Shown here in pieces: positions 18,207 through 28,436 of a DNA stretch of 64,000 bases; positions within the stretch are counted from its first letter, which is position 1, and each line of letters starts with the position of its first letter. Position numbers and translations under genes: made by a program. The stretch comes from Candidatus Pantoea haifensis (GTDB lineage: Bacteria; Pseudomonadota; Gammaproteobacteria; Enterobacterales; Enterobacteriaceae): positions 1 through 64,000 of the forward strand of contig JAGTWN010000008.1 of the NCBI GenBank assembly GCA_018842655.1. Reading direction: 5' to 3'. Below the pieces are notes generated by a model that had not been told where the DNA came from, made no database searches, and saw only the letters and a list, made by a program, of their open reading frames with translations.

Positions 18207-19588
18207 TTACCAGGAATTACGTTTAGACATTCTGCTCGTCACTATATGAGGCTTTGGACTTTCCTGATCCAGCGATGCTGCATCCTCAAGGTTGCGTGAA
18301 GCCGTTTCCGGTGCCAGGAACCAGGAGACCAGCAGGCCAAAGAAGGTAATACCTGCAGCAACATACATGGTTGAACCAATGCCGATAGTTTGCAGGGAGA
18401 TCGGTACCAGGTAGGTACCTACCGCTGCGCCAATACGTGACATTGATGTGCCCATTCCCACCGCACCGGCGCGAATTTCGGTCGGAAAAATCTCGTTCGG
18501 ATAGACCAACTGGAGCACCTGCGCACCGCCGATAAACAGGGCATAAGCACCAAATGCGATCAGGATAAGCATTGACGGTCCGTCACGCAGAAAGCCTAAC
18601 AGCAACAACGCCAGACCTGACCATAAAAAACTGTGCAGCAACAATTTACGGCGACCCAGAGAGTTAACCAGGCGCGTGGCAACGATGCAGCCGATCACAA
18701 ACAGCAGGGTAATAGCGATTGAGCCATATGAAGCCCAGTTACCGCTGAGATGCAGTGCTTCTAACACCTTCGGTGCGAAAGCGTAAACGGCGAACACCGG
18801 GATCACTGAGCAGGTCCAGAAAATAGTGACAAATGCCATGCGCCTGCCGTAGCCAGAATGCAGGAGGCTTCCGAATGACAGGTTTTTGCAGTCAGCCTGT
18901 TCCGGCAGGTTCTTCAGGCTGAAGCCGGCACCGTATACGCGGCGAATAATGGCTTCAGCTTCCTGATGGCGTCCTTTGCTGATCAACCAGCGTGGTGATT
19001 CCGGCGTGCCGAGACGCACCAGGAAAAGCAATGCACCAATCACGGCGGTACTGGCCAGGGTAAACCGCCAGGCTTCCGGACCAGCAAAATTCAAAATAGC
19101 TTCCCCGGTCAGGTAAGCGGCAGCAGCACCAGCGAACCAGAGAATGGTGAGCGTTGCGAGACAGGGGCCACGGTGCTTCTTCGGTAAAAATTCCACCAGA
19201 AAGGCTGTCGCCACCGGATATTCAATGCCGACAGCGACGCCATTAAGGAAGCGTAAAGCAAATAGCATCTCGCCGCTTTGTACCCAGTACTGCGCCAGTG
19301 AGCAGACAATAAACAGTACAGGACCGACAAAATAAAGTACCCGCCGGCCGAGCCGGTCAGTGAGGGCACCACCAATAAATCCACCGAAGAATATGCCAAT
19401 CAACGCCGAAGCAGCGATGAGTCCTTCCCAAAAGGCGCTCAGTCCTAAAGCGGGTGACACCTTCGTCATAGCTATGCCAATAATGCTCAGCACATAACCA
19501 TCAACGAAGGAGCCACCCCGGAACGTACCGTAAGCAGGCGGTGAAAACGGTTAAGCGGTACATCTTCAACAGAAATGTTATTTGACAT
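18207..19588 (-). CDS. MFS transporter, sugar-porter-like (frameshifted)
   Basis: A 12-segment major facilitator of about 460 residues once repaired. The real start is the ATG at 19588, six bases after AGGAG. The frame breaks in a four-G run (19516-19519): one more G gives RSGGGSFVDGYVLSIIGIAM, the first membrane helix. Family signatures are GGALTDRLGRRVLYFVG in loop 2-3, PESPRWLISKGR before the central loop, NSLGRRKLLLHS in loop 8-9 and YPNEIFPTEIRA after helix 10. It may import a sugar acid, aromatic acid or other organic substrate. It neighbours yddG and the DHDPS/ALDH module, but co-regulation is not shown. Confidence 0.85.
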
Positions 19589-19922
19589 CATATGCTCCTG
19601 TCTTTTCACCGACACGCTGAATAAAAGGCAGAACAGGCAGAATAAGCACTATAAGCGATGGAAGCTTAAAACGGCCGAGGGCGCTCTGACACCTTATATT
19701 CGTAAGAATGGTGAAATTAATATAAGCCTGTAAAGATCATTAAAACGTTATCCGGAAGAGATAAAAAGATCTTGTCGGGAAAGTCAGTAAGTTTGTTTAT
19801 ATAAAGCGTTTCATAATAAGTACTCCTCCGGTGCAGGATGGTCGGATAAAATATTGGTTTGCTGTTTTTTTATTTTTTAATTTAAAGTCATGTCAGGGAG
19901 GAGAAATTCCCTCCCGGTAAAA
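19589..19922. other. Intergenic region between the two leftward transporter genes
   Basis: AT-rich, with no gene. It must contain the leftward promoter of the MFS gene. An inverted repeat GGGAGG/CCTCCC at about 19897-19915, just after the yddG stop, may terminate yddG. Confidence 0.4.
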
Positions 19923-20837
19923 TTAATCAGAGACTTTTAGCGCCAGCTTTTTAGTCACTACGTTGCGGGTTGACCACCAGCACACCAGCGAACCGAGACT
20001 GACCATGGCAGTCCCTTGCCAGAACGATATCGTCAGATGCGAATCCAGAATGAAAGCTGCTAAAACCGACGAAATGATCGGAATAAAGTATGATGCAGCC
20101 GCTAAAACGGTAACGTTGCCGTGCAGAATACCAACATTCCAGGCGGCATAGCCAAATCCCATCGCCATCGCGGCCAGCGCCAGACTGATCCACACTTGCG
20201 CAGATAATACGAAAGGGGGTTGGGGCGACCAGAGAAACTTAATCCATAACGTTAATGCCGTCAGAATAAAGAAAAGCGTGATGCCGTTACTGCCTCTGGC
20301 AATCTTCTTTGTCACTACGCAATATACAGACCATATGACCGCGCCGCTAAATGCCAGGCCATAACTGAGCGGATTATCCATGACGTTACGCGTTATTTCA
20401 GTTAATGAAAAACCGTGCTCACCGCCTAGAACGCGACAAATACCGGCGATCGCCAGAATAACGCCTGGAATAATAAACAGACTGGTTTTAAGCCGGTTAA
20501 CAATTACCGCCAGAATAATGGTCATACTCGGCCACAGATAATTCACCATGCCTACTTCAATTGCCTGACGACTGTTATGGGTGAAACCAAGTGAAAGTGA
20601 CAGGCAAAGCTCATAACAAACAAACAGCACGCTGCCAGCTATTAAATAACTGCGTGGAAATGTACGCAGACTGGGAAAACCGACCGTGAACAGCAGCAGT
20701 ACCGCACTGCAGCTGTAAATCAACGCTGCACCGCCTACCGGGCCGAAGCCTTCACTGACGCTTTTGATTAATCCAACGATTGCACTCCATAACAGAATGG
20801 CAATCAAACCTGTGAGCGTCGCTTTCTTTGGGGACAT
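19923..20837 (-). CDS. yddG: Aromatic amino acid exporter YddG (DMT/EamA family)
   Basis: A 304-residue inner-membrane protein with ten hydrophobic segments in two EamA halves. The N-terminus MSPKKATLTGLIAILLWSAI and the YELCLSLSLGFTHNSRQAIEVGMVNYLWPS stretch are characteristic of YddG, which exports aromatic amino acids and related compounds. The full length is present and unbroken. It is divergent from the DHDPS-like gene at 21224; the shared intergenic region contains a GTATAC element. Confidence 0.9.
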   Translation of the reverse strand: MSPKKATLTGLIAILLWSAIVGLIKSVSEGFGPVGGAALIYSCSAVLLLFTVGFPSLRTFPRSYLIAGSVLFVCYELCLSLSLGFTHNSRQAIEVGMVNYLWPSMTIILAVIVNRLKTSLFIIPGVILAIAGICRVLGGEHGFSLTEITRNVMDNPLSYGLAFSGAVIWSVYCVVTKKIARGSNGITLFFILTALTLWIKFLWSPQPPFVLSAQVWISLALAAMAMGFGYAAWNVGILHGNVTVLAAASYFIPIISSVLAAFILDSHLTISFWQGTAMVSLGSLVCWWSTRNVVTKKLALKVSD

Positions 20838-21223
20838 AACCCGCTACCTCTGTCTGCTTAACGTTAACCCGTATCGCTGGCCAAGATCCTGTCTGTTAAA
20901 TGCAGGTTAAAACCAGACTCAAAACTATGCCTCATGTACGCCGGTGTAAATACGTCAGAACAGGCAATAATGCGGTATTGTGATCGTTATCTGAATTTAT
21001 TTAGAAAAATAATACTTTAATAAAATACAATTAATTATATGATTTTAAATGATTTTTTATTTTTGTGTTGTAAAAACTTCCTATTAATTAGTATTTATTT
21101 TGTATTTTTTAAGTATACAAAAAACTTTGCCTGATTGACCTTGCTCAGCCTGGTATGCAAATTGTAAACAAACGCAACCTTAGGCGGTTGCATTTGGTCC
21201 TGTATTCCACCCCTGGAGGTCTC
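20838..21223. promoter_or_regulatory. Divergent promoter region with GTATAC operator candidate
   Basis: This AT-rich region separates yddG from the DHDPS-like gene. GTATAC at 21113-21118, in the context AAGTATACAA, resembles the TTGTATACAA operators of FCD-type GntR regulators. The same element occurs twice before the oxidase gene at 25204-25221, which suggests one regulator for both. Confidence 0.5.
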
Positions 21224-22125
21224 GTGTTTACATTTGAAGGTATTTATACCCCGGCAATTACCCCTTATGCGGCTGATGGCAGTATTGATTTTGCTGCCTT
21301 TGCCGATGTGCTGGAATCACTGACTGAAGCGCAGGTGCACGGCATCATCATCGGGGGTCAACCGGTGAGTATTATGCACAAAGCGTGGAAGAGCGTCTGG
21401 CGCTGGTGGAACATGCGCGCAAAGTAATTGGTAACCGCCTGCCGCTGATTGTCGGCACCGGCGCGATCCGTACCGAAGATGCGGTTGCTTTTGCCACACA
21501 TGCGCGTGACCACAAAGCCGATGCCATTCTGGTGACGTCACCACCCTATGCGCTGCCTACGGAGCTGGAAAATGCGCACCATGCGCTGACGATCGACAAG
21601 GCTGCTCAGTTACCGATCATGCTCTACAACTATCCGGGCCGCATGGGTATCTCCATGGGGGAATCCTACTTCCGCGAAGTTAGCCGCTCTTCCAACGTCA
21701 TCGCCATCAAAGAAAGCTCAGGTGACTTCAACAATTTACATCTGCTGGCCTGCAAATTCCCTGATATCGCACTCTCCTGTGGCTGGGACGATCAGGCACT
21801 GGAATTCTTTGCCTGGGGCGCACGCAGCTGGGTATGCGCCGGTTCTAACTTTATTCCTCGTGAACACGTTGCGCTTTACAACGCCTGCGTTGTTGAAAAA
21901 GACTTCGATAAAGGCCGTAAAATCATGGCGGCAATGATGCCGCTGATGAACTTCCTTGATGGCGGTAAGTTTGTGCAGTCGATTAAATATGGTTCTGAAC
22001 TGGCAGGTCTTAAAGCTGGCCCGGTGAGGGCACCGTTGCAGGCGCTGGATGAGGAAGAGAAAGCGCAGCTGCAGGCCGTAATTGAAGGCGTGCGACGCAA
22101 CGTGGCTGCGATTGCAGTGCTGTAA
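21224..22125 (+). CDS. Dihydrodipicolinate synthase/N-acetylneuraminate lyase family protein (frameshifted)
   Basis: A TIM-barrel lyase or dehydratase of 300 residues once repaired. One base is missing in GGGGGT at 21353-21358; restoring it yields GIIIGGSTGEYYAQSVEERL, the family's pyruvate-binding GGSTGE motif. The Schiff-base lysine is in VIAIKESSGD and the proton-relay Tyr in LYNYPGRMG. GTG at 21224 follows TGGAGG. With the aldehyde dehydrogenase 10 bases downstream and an amino-acid-oxidase-like protein nearby, a deaminase/dehydratase that yields 2-oxoglutarate semialdehyde (as in hydroxyproline or sugar-acid routes) is a reasonable inference. Confidence 0.85.
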
Positions 22126-22134
22126 GGAGCCGGT

Positions 22135-23637
22135 ATGAAACAGATACACACACTGAGCGACGTTGCCTGCGTCGTTCAGGGACTGACGCTACCCAATAAA
22201 GCCTTTATAAACGGACGTTTTACCGCGGCGGCAACGGGGAAAACGCTGCCAGCCACTAATCCGGCGACGGGCGAGCACCTGACGGATATCGCCGCCTGTG
22301 ACATAGCAGATGTCAACATGACCGTTGACAGCGCACGCGCAGCTTTTGAAGCGGGTAGCTGGAGCCAGCTGCATCCGGGCGAACGCAAAGCGGTGCTGCT
22401 GAAACTGGCTGAGCTGATGGAAAAAGAGGTGGTGTCACTGGCGGTGCTGGAAAGCCTCGACAGCGGTAAACCGGTCAGTGAATGTCTGGCTGTTGACGTG
22501 CCGGAAACCATTCATGTCCTGAAGTGGCACGCGGAAGCGATCGACAAGCTTTACGATCATAGCGCCCCGGTGGGGAATGGCGCGATGGCCCTGGTGGTAC
22601 GAGAGCCGATCGGCGTGGTTGGCTGCGTGCTGCCATGGAATTTCCCTTTGCTGATGCTGGCGTGGAAAATCGCTCCGGCGCTGGCGTCCGGATGTTCAGT
22701 TATTGTGAAACCGGCAGAGCAAACATCGCTGACGGCGCTGCGCGTGGCAGAGCTGGCATATGAAGCGGGCGTACCGGCAGGCGTGCTGAATATTGTTACC
22801 GGCACGGGCAAAGAGGTTGGAGAGCCGATTGGCCTGCATGCTGATATCGATATGGTGAGCTTCACCGGCTCCACCGCGACCGGGCGTCGCTTTTTACACT
22901 ATGCTGCCGAATCCAACCTTAAAAAGGTGGTACTGGAGTGCGGCGGCAAGAATCCGGCCATTGTTTTTGACGATGCAGATGATTTGCAAAGCGTTGCTGC
23001 CCATGTGCTGAACGGCGCATTCTGGAACATGGGTGAAAACTGTTCGGCCACTTCACGCCTGCTGGTGCAGGAGGGGATAAAAGATAAACTGCTGGGATTG
23101 ATCGCAGAGCAGATTGGCGAATGGCGCATGGGCAATCCACTCGATCCCAAAAACCGTCTTGGCACGATGATCTCGGCCGATCATTTCAGTAAGGTAAGTC
23201 GTTATCTCGACATCGCGCGAAAAGAAGGGCTGCGCATTGTGCAAGGCGGCAATACCGAAGCGGGCATTTATGTGCAGCCGACGGTGATTGATGGCGTGAC
23301 GCCAGAAAGTGCCCTGTTCCGTGAAGAAATTTTCGGGCCGGTTCTGTGTGTCACGGCGTTTAAAACCGAAGCGGAAGCCATCGCGCTGGCGAATGATACG
23401 GATTACGGTCTGGCGGCTTCGGTGTACAGCGGTAAGCTGAATCGCGCAATCCGGGTTTCACGCGCGGTCCGTGCCGGAACGGTAACGGTGAACTGTTTTG
23501 GTGAAGGTGATGCGACGACGCCATTCGGAGGTTACAAGCAGTCCGGTTTTGGCGGCCGTGATAAATCCGTGTTCGCGCTCGATCAATACACTGAACTGAA
23601 AACCATCTGGATTGATGTACCGGCGCAGGACGCCTGA
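22135..23637 (+). CDS. NAD(P)-dependent aldehyde dehydrogenase (PuuC/BetB-like)
   Basis: A 500-residue ALDH with all core residues: Asn in LPWNFPLLM, general-base Glu in LECGGKNP, and the nucleophile Cys in NMGENCSATSRLL, plus EEIFGPVL near the C-terminus. It oxidises an aldehyde to its acid in the cytoplasm. The ATG is preceded by AAGGAG and lies directly after the DHDPS-like gene, so the two form an operon. The closest family types are gamma-glutamyl-aminobutyraldehyde and 2-oxoglutarate-semialdehyde dehydrogenases; which one cannot be decided here. Confidence 0.9.
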   Translation: MKQIHTLSDVACVVQGLTLPNKAFINGRFTAAATGKTLPATNPATGEHLTDIAACDIADVNMTVDSARAAFEAGSWSQLHPGERKAVLLKLAELMEKEVVSLAVLESLDSGKPVSECLAVDVPETIHVLKWHAEAIDKLYDHSAPVGNGAMALVVREPIGVVGCVLPWNFPLLMLAWKIAPALASGCSVIVKPAEQTSLTALRVAELAYEAGVPAGVLNIVTGTGKEVGEPIGLHADIDMVSFTGSTATGRRFLHYAAESNLKKVVLECGGKNPAIVFDDADDLQSVAAHVLNGAFWNMGENCSATSRLLVQEGIKDKLLGLIAEQIGEWRMGNPLDPKNRLGTMISADHFSKVSRYLDIARKEGLRIVQGGNTEAGIYVQPTVIDGVTPESALFREEIFGPVLCVTAFKTEAEAIALANDTDYGLAASVYSGKLNRAIRVSRAVRAGTVTVNCFGEGDATTPFGGYKQSGFGGRDKSVFALDQYTELKTIWIDVPAQDA

Positions 23638-23698
23638 CTAATGTAAAACCATGCTGCCTGCCGTATGCGGTGGGCAGCGCAGAGTGATGTGAAAGATC

Positions 23699-24010
23699 AT
23701 GCCAGCATTAAAAAATGATATTTTTGCCGAGGTTAATCAGGGTTTTGATACCCGCGTTCACTTCTATTTTTGTATTCTGGTGGCGGTTGGCCTGTCAAAA
23801 AAGCAGGGGCGAATTACTTCTAACCGGCAGAAAAACGCCTTTATTATGAAGTGGCTGAAAAACGCCCGTCGTGTTGTGACATTCAACCCGGTCGCCAGCA
23901 GTGAGATTGACTGGCTGCGGGCGGAAATTTTACGTAATCCTCCCGATCGCGATCCCGAGCCGGTATTACAGCTGATTTATCAGACCGCCAGCGAAATGAA
24001 AGCGCAATAA
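23699..24010 (+). CDS. Small hypothetical protein
   Basis: A frame of 103 codons, of which the C-terminal 54 from an internal ATG at 23849 (MKWLKNARRVVTF, then DWLRAEILRNPPDRDPEPVLQLIYQTASEMKAQ) have the more natural composition. No family is recognised and no good ribosome binding site is seen. It lies between the ALDH and GntR genes on the same strand. Confidence 0.3.
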   Translation: MPALKNDIFAEVNQGFDTRVHFYFCILVAVGLSKKQGRITSNRQKNAFIMKWLKNARRVVTFNPVASSEIDWLRAEILRNPPDRDPEPVLQLIYQTASEMKAQ

Positions 24011-24232
24011 CCTTACCGGGCGAGTTTCTCCTTGAAGTTTGTCTGAGCAGTGTCATGTATAAACGCTCTGATTGACTGATGTCACCTTTATCATCATATA
24101 GCTGTGCTGTGCATGATGATCTCGCAATTATTTTTGCTGTAAACCTGCTTTTTCTATAGGTTAACAACGTGATGCCATTCTTTTACGTCGTGGCATCCTG
24201 TCATCAGGCATTATTAAACAGGAGGCTACACA

Positions 24233-24934
24233 TTGAGATCGGGTAAAGCTGCGCTTTATGAGGATTTAAAACGCCTTATCTTAACGATGGAACTGGATCC
24301 TGATGAAGTGCTGGATGAGGCGAGTCTGACGGCGCAGTATGGATTATCGCGTACGCCGGTACGTGAAGTTTTTCAGCGTCTGGCCGGTGAAGGTTATCTG
24401 GAAATCGTTGAAAAGCGCGGTGTGCGCGTGATCCCGATGAGCCATTCCACGTTGCGTAATTTCTTTCTCGTGGCGCCGATGATCTATGCCGCCATTGGCC
24501 GCCTTGCTGTGCAGCACTTCAGGCCCGCGCAACTCAAAGCATTAAAGGAGACGCAAAAGCGTTTTCGCAAAGCGGTGCAAAGCCGTGATGCTGACGCCAT
24601 GGCTCTGGAAAACAACCGGTTCCATGAAATTATAGGTGAGATGGCAGCTAATCCTTATCTGCAACCCAGCCTTGGCCGCTTGCTAATTGATCATTGTCGT
24701 ATCGGCCATACCTTTTACCGCCCGCAGAATGTGGACATGGAGCGGCGTTTACAACTGGCCTCAGACCATCACGATGCATTTATCGCCGCCATTGAAGCGC
24801 GCAACGAACAGGCCGTCGTCGATCTGGTTGCTGAACACTGGGAGCTGTCACGCGAAAACATGGAAATCTTCATTGCGCCGCAGGGCCTCAAAACCGATCA
24901 TTTATCCCAGTCAACGCAAGGCAACAGGCTTTAA
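24233..24934 (+). CDS. GntR-family regulator, FCD (FadR) subgroup
   Basis: A 233-residue regulator with an N-terminal winged helix (about residues 5-70, with YGLSRTPVREVFQRLAGEGYLE as the recognition segment) and a helical C-terminal FCD domain containing ligand- and metal-binding candidates (ENNRFHEIIGEM, DHHDAFIAAIEARN). The TTG start is supported by a perfect AGGAGG seven bases upstream. Placed between the catabolic ALDH operon and the oxidase gene, it most likely represses both in the absence of the amino acid or its product, through the GTATAC elements at 21113 and 25204-25221. Confidence 0.85.
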   Translation: MRSGKAALYEDLKRLILTMELDPDEVLDEASLTAQYGLSRTPVREVFQRLAGEGYLEIVEKRGVRVIPMSHSTLRNFFLVAPMIYAAIGRLAVQHFRPAQLKALKETQKRFRKAVQSRDADAMALENNRFHEIIGEMAANPYLQPSLGRLLIDHCRIGHTFYRPQNVDMERRLQLASDHHDAFIAAIEARNEQAVVDLVAEHWELSRENMEIFIAPQGLKTDHLSQSTQGNRL

Positions 24935-25556
24935 TTCATTTTTCTGCTAAACCGGCTGATTTCTTCTGGCAGGTTGTCACTTTTTTATTTCATCAATGCC
25001 GGTGTTACCAGGCTCTCATCCTCACCCGTCATAACTAGGCGCTGTGGTCATCGCGCACGCTTTGCGTTAATCCGTTTGTCAGTTAACTGACCCGTTCTCT
25101 CTGTATTGACCTGCCCAAATCGTCATTTTTTGCGATCTCCAGCACACTCAACTGCGAAGAGCGTTGACAACATTTCGGCAGAATCCGTAATGTTTATACA
25201 TGACGTATACAAGAAGTATACATTTTTGAAGCTGTTATTACTGCTTTTTACGCGGCCTGATGGCTGGGCCGCAGCGCGTTAGCCGGACAACAGCAGGCAA
25301 CCACCCATTCATAATAAATCAGGTGCCCGCGCCGTCTGAAAACCAGCTATGACGTACCGACGCCCTGTAAATGACATATATTTTTGCCGCGCCGTTACGC
25401 AGATACATCTCAATAACTGTACAGGTTCATTCGCACCGGCTGAACGAGCCTGTCAGGGAAAACTGTTCATCAGTTGATTATTAACAACTGAATAAACCTT
25501 ACAGCGCCATTGCCTGGTGATGGCGATTAAATAACGAGAGTACTGGAGTAACGGAA
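24935..25556. other. Intergenic region with paired GTATAC operator before the oxidase gene
   Basis: No gene is visible. GTATAC at 25204-25209 and again at 25216-25221 gives an inverted, FadR-type operator pair with 12-base spacing, and TTATACAT lies just before it. The rest is probably leader. Confidence 0.5.
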
Positions 25557-26875
25557 TTGCAAAAGATAACCTCTTTGCCTGCCGATGATTCGATGCCGGG
25601 CTGGTTTCATACAAGTCAGGCGCGCACGCCGCGTCCGGCGCATATCGGCCAGAAAAAGCGCGCTGGGCTGTCGTGGGGGCGGGTTTAACCGGCCTGGCTG
25701 CGGCGCGCCAGCTGGCACTCAACTTCCCTGATGATGAAGTGGTGCTGATTGAAGCGCAGGAAGTGGGTTACGGCTCTGCCGGGCGCAACGCCGGCTTCGC
25801 TATCGACGTGCCGCATGATATTGGCGCGAAGGATTATATTGGCGACATAACCACTGCTAACTTAATCCTCAAACTGAATACCCTGGGGCAGAACTATTTA
25901 CGTCAGATCGTGAAGGAAAATAATATTCAGTGCCAGATGTCAGAGGCCGGTAAGTATCAGGCTGCGGTAGGCGATCAGGGGGTTGCCATACTGGAAGCCT
26001 ACCGCAGCGGCCTGGCGAAAATTGGCCGCGATTCAGAGATGATCTCAGGCAAAGATTTGCCGGATCATATCGGCACTTCCTATTACAAGCAGGCGTTGTA
26101 TATACCCGGCACCATTCTGCTACAGCCGTCGGCGCTGGTAAAAGGTCTGGCAGAAAGCCTGCCTGCTAATGTGACTCTTTATGAATACACGCCTGTCACC
26201 TCAGTAGATTACGGCGATAAAGTCACGCTGGTGCATGAGAAAGGCAGCATTACGGCCGATACGCTGATTCTTGCCAATAACGGCTTTGCTTCGCACTTCG
26301 GTTTCCTGCAACAGCGTCTGCTACCGACTTTTCTGTATGGCAGCCTGTCGCGCCAGCTCACTGATGAAGAACAGGCGCGCCTTGGCGGTAAACCTGTCTG
26401 GGGCGTGATCCCGGCGCATCCGTTTGGCAGCACCGTGCGACGCACTGCTGATAACCGCATTTTGGTGCGCAACAGTTTCAGCTTCCATCCTGACGGTCGT
26501 CCACGTGAAAAACATCTGAAGCAGTACCTCGAAAATCATCGCAAATCGTTTGAGCGCCGTTTCCCGATGCTGCCACAGGTCAATTTTGACTACACCTGGA
26601 GTGGAGCAATATGCCTGTCAGACAATCATGAAGGCTTTTTCGGCAAGCTGGCACCCAATGTCTATGGTGCCCTGTGCTGTAATGGTCTGGGGATCACGCG
26701 CGGAACCGCGACCGGCAAGCTGATTGCCGACATGATTGCAGGTGAGCGTAACGAATTAATCGATTTCCTCACCGCATCGCCAGGCCCGAATAAAACCCCG
26801 CCCGAACCTTTCCTGTCTGTCGGCGTAAACTCCGTGCTGAAGTGGGGACAGTTTCGTGCAGGGCTGGAAGTATAA
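25557..26875 (+). CDS. FAD-dependent amino acid/amine oxidase (DAO family, PuuB-like), frameshifted
   Basis: A glycine-oxidase/DadA-type flavoprotein of 439 residues once repaired. One A is missing from the run at 25653-25657; restoring it joins PAHIGQKKARWAV to VGAGLTGLAAARQLAL, the dinucleotide-binding GxGxxG motif. The start is a TTG at 25557 after GGAG; an ATG at 25593 is possible. The C-terminus has the flavin-contacting GALCCNGLGITRGTATGKLIAD. It would oxidise an amine or amino acid to the imine feeding the DHDPS-like/ALDH steps. The matching GTATAC operators support one regulon. Confidence 0.8.
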
Positions 26876-27204
26876 CTTCCAGGTTTACAGGCTGCTGTAA
26901 CCCCCAAATTGCAAGATGTAAGATACAGAGCCAGATGATAAATCAGGCCAGGCAGCGGGCGTTGCTATTACTTCTTTATTCGCTCAGTTTAGGCTGAGCG
27001 GCTTCTGCTTTAAAAATGGCGTTTACCCTACGTCAGGTAAACGCTTCACTGCCTGCCCTGCACAAAACAAAGGCATTGTCATTGAGGTGGTGCCCTTATT
27101 CGGGGCATGACGCTGTGTCGTTGTATCAATTTGTTGATGTTAAGCGTTTTTATTTTTGGCATGGCGCTTGCTTTGTTATTCCTACAGAGCAGCGTTTAGT
27201 GGAT
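26876..27204. other. Intergenic region with hairpin
   Basis: A 9-bp perfect hairpin GCGTTTACC/GGTAAACGC at 27019-27044 and a smaller GCTCA/TGAGC hairpin at about 26981-26998 lie here. They may terminate the oxidase transcript. No gene is seen. Confidence 0.45.
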
Positions 27205-27312
27205 CATTGTCAATAGCTGGCTAGGGTTCCGGTCCATGCAAATGGATGGCAGGTCCGAGAGCTGGCGACCTCAACAGGGGTTACACGGCGGGATAAAAGC
27301 CCGGGAGAGAGC
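27205..27312 (+). ncRNA. Guanidine-I riboswitch (ykkC/yxkD class)
   Basis: The conserved blocks of the class appear in order: CTAGGGTTCCGG (27221-27232), GGTCCGAGAGC (27252-27262), and ACACGGCGGG directly followed by ATAAAAGCCCGGGAG (27283-27307). Between the first two a short stem-loop (GTCCAT/ATGGAT) takes the expected variable position. The element is 50 bases before the transporter gene. In this class guanidine binding relieves termination, so it should switch on the operon when guanidine is present. Confidence 0.93.
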
Positions 27313-27340
27313 ACACCACTGGTGTCGCGCTGCTCCTTTT
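27309..27340 (+). terminator. Riboswitch expression platform, intrinsic terminator
   Basis: A hairpin with inner stem CACC/GGTG (27314-27324) and outer stem GAGC/GCTC (27309-27312 with 27332-27335) is followed by TTTT. It begins inside the aptamer's last conserved block, so ligand binding and terminator folding should exclude each other. Confidence 0.7.
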
Positions 27341-27363
27341 ATCCGCCTAACTCGAGGTCATCA

Positions 27364-28419
27364 ATGAACATTCTACGCACCCTGGCCGCAGGTATTCTCT
27401 TTCTGACCCCCTGGTTTGCTCAACCTGCTTATGCCGCCGCAAAAAAGAATTCAACGTCTGCTGGACCATCTACGCTGGCTGGATGCCGTGGGGCACCCTT
27501 GCCACTGACGGCATCATCGATAAGTGGGCGGCAAAATACGGCATAAAAATTCATATCACTCAACTTAACGATTACATCGAGTCGATTAATCAATATACCG
27601 CCGGTCAGTTTGATGGCTGCACGATGACGAATATGGATGCGCTGACTATCCCGGCAGCCGGGGAGTGGATACAACCCTATTGATTCCAGGCAGTTATTCA
27701 GAAGGGAACGATGGCATTGTAGTAAAAGGAAAGGAAAAACCCTGAACGACCTCAAAGGCATGCACATCTATTTGCCTGAACTTTCTGTTTCACATTATCT
27801 GTTGGTACGTGGCCTGGAAAAAGCAGGCTTACAGGAACGCGACGTCACCGTTGTTAATACGTCAGATGCTGACATCGTCTCGGCTTTCGCTACGGATGAT
27901 GTGAAAGCAACAGTTGCCTGGAATCCTCAACTCTCCGCTATTAAAAGAACGCCTGATACCACCGAAGTTTTCGACTCTTCCAGCGTACCCGGTGAGCTGA
28001 TTGACGCTATGGTGGTCAATACTCAGGTGTTGCAGGACAACCCCGCACTGGGTAAAGCCCTTACCGGTGCCTGGTTCGAAATGATGTCACTGATGAAGGC
28101 CGGAAATACTGACGCACTCAATGCCATGGCTGCAGCATCCGGAACGGATATCACCAGCTATCAGGCTCAGCTGAAAACCACCCATCTTTTTTATACCCCT
28201 GCTGATGATTTGAAATTTGTTACCGATCCCGCTCTGGTCACAACGATGCGGCACGTTGCGCAATTTTCTTTTGAAAAAGGATTGTTGGGCGAGGGTGCGC
28301 AGAGTGCAGATTTTCTCGGAATGCGTTTTCCTGGCAACGTCACGCTCGGTGATGAATCAAATATCAAACTCCGTTTTGATGACACCTATCTGAAGATGGC
28401 TGCCGCAGGCACGCTTTAA
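27364..28419 (+). CDS. ABC transporter substrate-binding protein, guanidine/urea-carboxylase-associated (frameshifted)
   Basis: A periplasmic binding protein of 352 residues once repaired, with a clear signal peptide (MNILRTLAAGILFLTPW, cut after AYA). Three single bases are missing: one A in 27441-27446, one G in 27660-27663 and one G in 27733-27734. After repair the reading is AAKKEFNVCWTIYAGWMPW, PAAGGVDTTLLIPGSY and KGKGKTLNDLKGMHIYLPE. It belongs to the nitrate/taurine-like family usually found beside urea carboxylase; given the upstream riboswitch, guanidine is the likely ligand. First gene of the operon. Confidence 0.85.
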
Positions 28420-28436
28420 TCCCTGGTGCAGGAGTC

